64,000 nucleotides of DNA. Source: Rhododendron vialii (taxonomy: Eukaryota > Streptophyta > Magnoliopsida > Ericales > Ericaceae). Made by a program: the position numbers and the translations under genes. The stretch lies in NCBI RefSeq assembly GCF_030253575.1, contig NC_080565.1, positions 3,506,001-3,570,000 of the forward strand. The letters are read 5' to 3'. Below, in pieces: positions 57,954-64,000 of the stretch (position 1 is its first letter; each line of letters opens with the position of its first letter). The notes beneath the pieces were generated by a model that was not told the origin of the DNA, ran no database searches, and was given only the letters and a program-made list of their open reading frames with translations.

Positions 57954-60900
57954 ATGAAACATGCAATTCGAAGAATAAGTTACCTATTCGAATCTCTGGA
58001 ATATGAGCAATCTTGCACCATTCTTCGTCGATTCCCATTTTGCATCTTTTCTCAAGAGGGGGGCACCCACGTATATACAATTTTTCAAGAGACAAAAGAT
58101 TACCCAGGCACTCTGGCAGAGATTCCAACCCACTGAAGTTCACTATATACAAATTTCTCAAGGCAGGGAGGTGCTTAAGTTGATCAGGCAGGGACTTGAT
58201 CTCTGGCCATCCAAATAAATATAGAGACTCCAGGGAGGTGAGATGGCTCGATGGTGGTGATGCAGCACTTGTGGAGGGCCACGGGAAATATCTGTACTCC
58301 TCTCCGAATATACGTGTAGTCAATGATTGAAGGCTGGAGGGCCACGGGAAATATCTGTACTCCTCTCCGAATATACGTATAGTCAATGATTGACGGCTGG
58401 TGGGCCACGGGAAATATCTGTACTCCTCTCCGAATATACCTATAGTCAATGATTGAAGGCTGGTGGTGCAAAACAGCCCCTCCTCCCAATAACTCCCCCA
58501 ATTTGGACAGGATTTAATAAGCAACTTCTTGAGGGATGTGAGGCAGCGTAATGCATCTGGATTGGATGTCTTTAACTTTGGACAATCACATAGGAGTAAT
58601 TTTACAAGGGTTGGTTGTAGTAGCTCTTTCGGTAAACACATCAACTCCGGGCAATCGTCAATCGAAAGTCGTTGAAGGTACGTCGAGCCGTTGAATGTTG
58701 CTTCTGTTTCGTCAATTGCATTGAGCGTTTTTAACTTTCGACACCGCCATATTTCTATCTCTTCAAGGGTTGGTTGGAGCAGCCCTCCTTGCAAACACAT
58801 CAACTCATCGCACTTTACAATTGAAAGTTGTTGAAGGGACGTCGAGCCCTTGAACGCTGCTTTTGTTTTGTCAATTGGAGCCATCAGGTTATAGTAATGA
58901 TATACACAAATTTCAAACTTCTAAAGAAATCCTAGGTTTTCCAGCTGGTTTGGTAAATAACTCAGCCCATCTATTTCTACTATTGCCATATCTTTCTTTG
59001 TTAGGAACATGGAGTAACAAGGGTGAACATTATCCACCTTTAAAAATGGTGAACAAAATTGTGTGGGTCTCACTACAAACTAACTCTACACAATTTTCAC
59101 CAATTACAGGAAAGGTAATATTCACCCTCTTTAAAGGAGGGTGAACAAAATTATGCTCAGTCTAGTATAATGAAATTTTCCTTTCTTTTTTTGTTTTAAT
59201 TATTTTCTATATCTCTTCCCTCATTTTCCAAAGTTCCAAATAGGCCGTTGGGGATTCTCAGCTTCTTTTTCAATCTTCAATTACGGCTTTTGTTTGTTTG
59301 GACTAAAAATATTTTTTGCAAAATATTTTTATCAATTTCAGGTGTTTGGTGCATAAACTTCTTGTAGACTATTTTTAAAGGTAAAATATTTTACCTCCAC
59401 TAAAGGAAAATGATTATGAAGCAGATATTGTAGTTAAATTACGTCCTTCCATCTTAAGGACGAACTAGTTTGTTAATCCTAGACCTACTTGGACCTCAAT
59501 CTTTTCTTTAGATTAACACCAATCTTTTTCCATAAATTTTAGATGATTTCTGTTGCCACTTAATTTTATGGCATGCACCTAAACAACGCAAAGTAAAATT
59601 CACACAATTAGTTCACATGAATATTTTTTTACGTAAAAATATTTTTTTGGTCGACACAAATAGAGCCTAAAGTGGCAATGTTCTCGTGATCCACATCTTC
59701 CTGTTGGAGCAGGGATTGTCTATACCTCATTTAATGGTAATTATGGTGAAAATGAAAAAAAAAATGTAATAAGTAACTACCGAATGGTAACAACTGACCT
59801 GGAATGGTTATCAACTTGGGACAATTGCTGATTTCTAATTTCTTGAGACGAGGGAAGGAGTCTATCATACTCGTGGCAAAAGCGAGCAATGACGATACGT
59901 CTGACCATTCTTCTAGCTGAGGCATATCAACAAGTTGTAATTCCCTCAATGTTAGAAATACTCCTGCAGCTGCTTCCCCACTACTACAGCAATTGTCGAT
60001 AATCCATTTGTCCTGTCCATAAAATTCGGGACCAATACGCTTCAAGTTATTCAAGCCACTCATTTTTAAAATCGCAAGATGCAGAAGGTGTCCGAGCGCT
60101 GGAACTTGCTCACACAACATACAATCTCTTAGCTCAATCTTCACCAGTTTTTTAAGCGAGTAGGCATCGCTACTCATCCACGACACCCATCGTCTTCCTC
60201 CAAAATTTTGAATAATTAGTCCCTTAACATTTTGGTGAGGTTTAAGTCCTTCCAACACATCCCCATGGTTATTGTCGGACTCTTCGAGGTTTTCGTCCCA
60301 GTGATATTGCAACTCTTGAATGTGTGATTTTCCAAATATTTGAGCCTTCTCTGCTTCTTCCTTGTCTTTCACGTGCTGTAGATCGTAAACATGTAATTTA
60401 CCTCTTAGCTTGCTTAAGCTACCCAACTCTTCAATTCTATGGCCACTCTTCTCACCCACAACAAAGAATGGTAATGTTTGCAAAGATGTCAACTGCCCTA
60501 TCTTCATTGGCATCAATTTCCTATTTCGATCGTTGTCTTCAAGATAGAAATGTCTCAAGCTAACCATATTGTGGAAATCTTTTGGAAGCTCTTTCACATT
60601 CTTTGGTAGTTTCAATGTTTCTAAATTGTAGAGTTTGGTGATAAAATTTGTGACTTTCATAATAGAAGTCTCAGTGAGGTTAAGAAACCTTAAATGTATG
60701 GACTTGCATATTGAACTAGGCAACTCTTCCACACAAGAGTTTTCTAACATAAAATAATCCGTAAAAGAATATTCGTCTTTCACATAAGATCCTCCTAAAC
60801 GCAAGGCACGAATGCACTTTAAATCTTTGGTGTCCTGGGGAAGATGTCCTTTTAAAAATAGCGTCCGTAGTTTTTTAACATTTTCTTCTGATATATCTAA

Positions 60901-62532
60901 CCGTGTTTTTTTTGTAAAAGCCAATGACAGATGTTGAACATCGGGATAATTCTTCACCTCACTAATTTCCAAAGTTAAACATGTACCTTGTGAGACATGG
61001 AGTGCAAGATCATGAACAAGATCATGCATCTTGCAACTTGTGATATTGTCGTACTCATCAAATTTCACTTCCTGGAGTAATGAATTGCGCAACAAGGTAT
61101 GAAAATACTCATTGCCTAACTCTTCCATTTCCACCTTTCTTTTTGAAGAAGGTTTAAGATATCCTAGACCCATCCAAAGTTGAATTAACTCATCCTTGAT
61201 AATGACATGGTCCTTTGGGAAAATAGAACAATATGCAAACGATTGTTTCAAAGATGGTGACGTTAAATGGTCAAAACTAAGCCTCAATACTGAAAAAATT
61301 CCCTCTTCATCTTCCAGTAAACTCCATGTGTCACTCTCCTCGATGGACTCCCATTCTTGTTCATTTTGCTTCGAGTACAGTAGACCTCCTAATGAATTTA
61401 TGGCTAATGGAACACCCTTACACTTTTCTACCATTCTTCTACCAATATCCAATAAAGTTTGACTTTCTTTTGGTCCACCACTGGCAAATGTTCTTTTCCT
61501 AAACATTGCCAAACAATTAGCTTCCGATAGTGTCGTCAACTGATGGGTGCAAGATGGGGATGTTCGCATTGCTGATACGACATCCATACTACGGGTAGTA
61601 ACCAAAATCCTGCTTTCCTTAGAGCCACCTATTCCTATCAAAGAATTTCTCAAGTTTACCCATAAATCTGGATTTGTATTCCAAACATCATCTAATACAA
61701 GCAAGTACTTTTTCCCATTAAGTATTTTTGTAAGCTTTCTCACTACTCCTTCAATGTTTGGTGTCTCAGATTTATCTCCAGTAAGAGATTGCACCATCTC
61801 ATTCAAAAGTCTTACTACCTTGAAATCATCAGAGACACAAATCCACATTCTCTCTCCGAAACTATTCAAAACTTCCACTTTTTTGTAAATTACCTGAGCT
61901 AGAGTTGTCTTTCCTAGCCCAGCCATTCCTACAATGGTAGTGACAGGTAACTCACCTTCTATGTCAGAGCGTAGTAACATCTCTACCACTGCCGAAACAT
62001 CACCATCCCTCCCCACAACTTCTGTATCACCTATAAAAGGTAGACTCGTCCTGAGTACCCTAGGTTCAAAAATAGCATCATTGAGTTGCTCAGCTGGTTT
62101 AAGACCAACATCATTTGCTGTTTTACTAATTCTGTCTAACAGTTTATTGATGTTACTGACCTTATTAGCCATCTTGAAACGAAACGCCAATGGATTAGAG
62201 AGGGAGAATAAATTGCTCACCTTGTTCCTCATCTGGTTTTGTACCTCAATCTTTTCTCGAAGATCTTCATAGGCCAATTCATCTAGCACATTCTCAGCAT
62301 CGCAGATTGCAGTCTTGAGTTTCTTTAGCCACGCCATCATAGTTTGTGAGGTTATTTTCTTCTTCTCAGCATCATATAACAAGGCCTGAATGATTTCTAA
62401 CCTTTCGCGGAGCTTTTCGAGGTCTTCCTTGAAACCCCATGCTGGTTTAATCGGGTTGTCAATCTGCTTGGTTACTAGGGAAAGCAAAGTCAGGATTCCA
62501 TTTGCTGCAGGGATGAGCATAGCCTCGACCAT
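57772..62532 (-). CDS. NLR copy C: intact CC-NB-ARC-LRR resistance protein (RGA-like)
   Basis: Predicted intracellular immune receptor of about 1210 residues, the usual size for the class. Inferred exons: 59799-62532, 57984-58859, 57772-57794 (GT-AG, phase 1 at both junctions). The start at 62530-62532 ([11 protein letters not shown]) aligns with copies A and B. Coiled coil with [10 protein letters not shown] (80-89); P-loop GMAGLGKTT (202-210); RNBS-A around [11 protein letters not shown]; kinase-2 LLVLDDVWN (277-285), Trp present; [17 protein letters not shown]-type CKGVPLA (371-377); [18 protein letters not shown] (502-504). LRRs follow to the end of exon 2 ([12 protein letters not shown]). 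A 63-bp in-frame unit is triplicated (58276-58464). No break found. The short last exon (FGVGFD end) is the weakest part of the model. Confidence 0.9.
57915..57950. repeat. (GA)n microsatellite in NLR copy C last intron
   Basis: About 18 GA units, in the same relative position as in copy A and in the relic. Confidence 0.95.
58276..58464 (-). repeat. 63-bp coding tandem repeat, three units, in copy C LRR exon
   Basis: GGGCCACGGGAAATATCTG recurs at 58276, 58339 and 58402 on the plus strand. Each unit encodes a 21-residue block, [20 protein letters not shown] plus Ser or Thr. Copies A and B have one unit. Confidence 0.95.
58860..59798 (-). other. intron 1 of NLR copy C
   Basis: Donor CAG|GTCAGT at 59799/59798; inferred acceptor AAAAG|CA at 58860/58859. 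No element recognised. About 59022-59151 holds inverted TTCACC/GGTGAA-type pieces that look like a small insertion absent from copy A. Confidence 0.55.
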
Positions 62533-62814
62533 GTTTTTGTTATGAAAACAGAAATTGGGAATTGAAGAAAGAAATGCTTGGTGAATAATTAGCAAAGGGA
62601 ATACAAGAGGAGGGGTGTTGTGATTTTTTTTTTCTTATATTTTTTGCTAGGAAATACAAGAAGAGGGGTTTTGTGATTACAATCAGAAGGAAGAAATTGA
62701 GATTTGAAGAGAGAAATTCTTGGTGAACAATTAGAAGGAGAATACAAAAGAAGGGACGATGTGAATAGAAGAGAAGGGGTATTTTATAAAGGGTAGGATA
62801 TGAAGTTGAGCTTG

Positions 62815-62822
62815 TTTTTATA
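62815..62822 (-). promoter_or_regulatory. TATA box of NLR copy C
   Basis: TATAAAAA on the minus strand, about 283 bases before the ATG, in a context conserved with copy A (AAGCTCAACTTCAT). The distance is greater than in copy A because the leader contains a repeated segment (AATACAAGAGGAGGGG/AATACAAGAAGAGGGG, about 62602-62670). Confidence 0.65.
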
Positions 62823-63041
62823 TTTGAGAGATGTCTTGGTCATTGCCAGCTATGTACGTATTAACAGCACTGTGAATCTGAATTTCATGTTGGTTATCAT
62901 AGAACACATGTATTCTAATATTTTCTCAAAAAAATGGGATTGATACGGTACATGAAAGTGTTCCATGAGATGAAATATGAAAAAGAAATGGACGGTTCAG
63001 ATCCACAATGCGAAATGAACTATTCAGATCCACAATACTAA

Positions 63042-63709
63042 GAGCATCTCCAACCCATGCTCTATTCCTCCATTTGAGAGTATGGAACTCCTCCAATCCA
63101 TCCTCTCAAGCCTTTTTTATTTGAGAGGATAGGATTTTGATCCTCCATATTTAGAGGATGGGAGAAAATATGGAGGATCCCCTCTATAACACTATTCACC
63201 TTTTAAAATGGCATTTGTATTCTTATGAGCTTTTGTTTATGTCAACTATATCTTTTCATCCTTGCACGTTTATGTCAACCTTTTAACACTATCTACACTT
63301 CTACAACATCAACTTAATTCCACAGGACTTGTGCTTAACTTCGAGTACATTTCACAGGTTCTACAACATTAACTTCTACAGCAACATTAACTTCAACAAA
63401 TGGGAGGGAGGGGGAAATGTAGTGGAAGCCATGGGGTCTACAAAACTGGAGTAAAAAATAGGAGGGGAACTTGTTTTGCTGTGGCAAAGGTTAATTTTGC
63501 TGTGGCAAAGGTTAATTTTGGAGGGAATTTTTGGAGGGTGATTTTGGAGGGAATTGGTAGAGGTTAATTTTGGAGAAAAAATTTAGAGGAAAAAATAGAA
63601 GGTTTGTGGTTGGAGTAAATATAGGAATAGTAATTTCCTCTAAAATCACTTTATGAATAAAATAGAATATTTTAATATTCTCAAATAGAGTATTAGATTG
63701 GAGATGCTC
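63042..63709. mobile_element. Tourist-like MITE (PIF/Harbinger type, 668 bp)
   Basis: Ends GAGCATCTCCAACCCATGC and the complement of GAGCATCTCCAATCTAATAC, flanked by TAA (63039-63041, 63710-63712). The interior has repeated AATTTTGGAGG-like pieces. Confidence 0.85.
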
Positions 63710-63795
63710 TAAAAGGATGGCAATGACCGACGTGGAACATGAAAATTGAAAAGTAAGCTACACTTCCAAGTCCTCCTCCACCAATCACCATATTC

Positions 63796-63882
63796 CAACG
63801 GTTGACTTTGAACAAAGAAAACTCAAATAAGAAAACTCAACGGTTGACTTTGAGCAAAGAAAACTCAACGGTTGACTTTCAA
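63796..63882. promoter_or_regulatory. tandem repeat with three W-boxes
   Basis: AACGGTTGACTTT occurs three times, with AAAGAAAACTCAA between copies. TTGACT cores are at 63802, 63844 and 63872. W-boxes are WRKY-binding sites common in defence promoters. It lies about 1.3 kb upstream of NLR copy C, with a MITE in between. Confidence 0.6.
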
Positions 63883-64000
63883 AAATGGCAGGCCGGCCAA
63901 CGTGTAATTGCTCATGTTGATCGTTGAGAGAACTGTCATTTGTTGTTGGTGAAAAACCAAAGGGCCCGATTAAATACAACTGCGAATTTACTACATGTAA
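63883..64000. other. window end, intergenic
   Basis: About 63903-63945 resembles 17785-17830 upstream of NLR copy A. No gene visible. Confidence 0.45.

Overview
The window is nuclear DNA of a flowering plant, most likely a eudicot. It is AT-rich, genes have GT-AG introns, microsatellites are frequent ((GA)n, (TA)n, (CTT)n), and most of the length is transposable elements. The species cannot be named from the sequence. Recognisable host genes are few: one bZIP transcription factor gene near the left end (minus strand) and a cluster of CC-NB-ARC-LRR (NLR, RGA-type) disease-resistance genes, all on the minus strand.

Layout. 0.1-0.4 kb: a possible last exon of an unidentified plus-strand gene. 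1.5-4.9 kb: a four-exon group I bZIP gene. 5.5-7.5 kb: a solo LTR with a 5-bp target duplication. 7.5-9.7 kb: 3' flank of NLR copy A, carrying an element made of degenerate CGATAC motifs. 9.7-14.3 kb: NLR copy A, complete except for one in-frame TAG. 17.1-19.2 kb: two hAT-type elements, one holding a foldback element between long (TA)n arrays. 20.6-22.4 kb: tandem array I (unit about 250 bp). 23.7-26.2 kb: copia gag fragment, Stowaway MITE and an RNase H-like pseudogene split by two hAT insertions. 27.6-31.6 kb: NLR copy B, a pseudogene lacking the P-loop. 32.6-33.6 kb: tandem array II, the duplicate of array I. 35.1-48.0 kb: a 12.96-kb CACTA transposon. 49.7-50.0 kb: relic of a fourth NLR. 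52.4-57.7 kb: two abutting PIF/Harbinger-type elements. 57.8-62.5 kb: NLR copy C, intact. 63.0-64.0 kb: a TAA-flanked MITE, then a short tandem repeat carrying three W-boxes.

How it fits together. The NLRs, their 3' flanks and the 250-bp arrays are repeated as blocks, so the region grew by segmental duplication and was then filled with transposons. Because paralogous blocks are present, several insertions can be verified inside the window by comparing a filled site with an empty one: the CACTA element, the CGATAC element, the two Harbinger elements and a probable LINE tail. NLR copy C is the only copy that looks able to encode a full-length receptor. Copy A could give at most a truncated CC-NB-ARC protein, and copy B appears dead. 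All NLR splice models are inferred from sequence alone; the strongest support is that the same splice phases work in all three copies.
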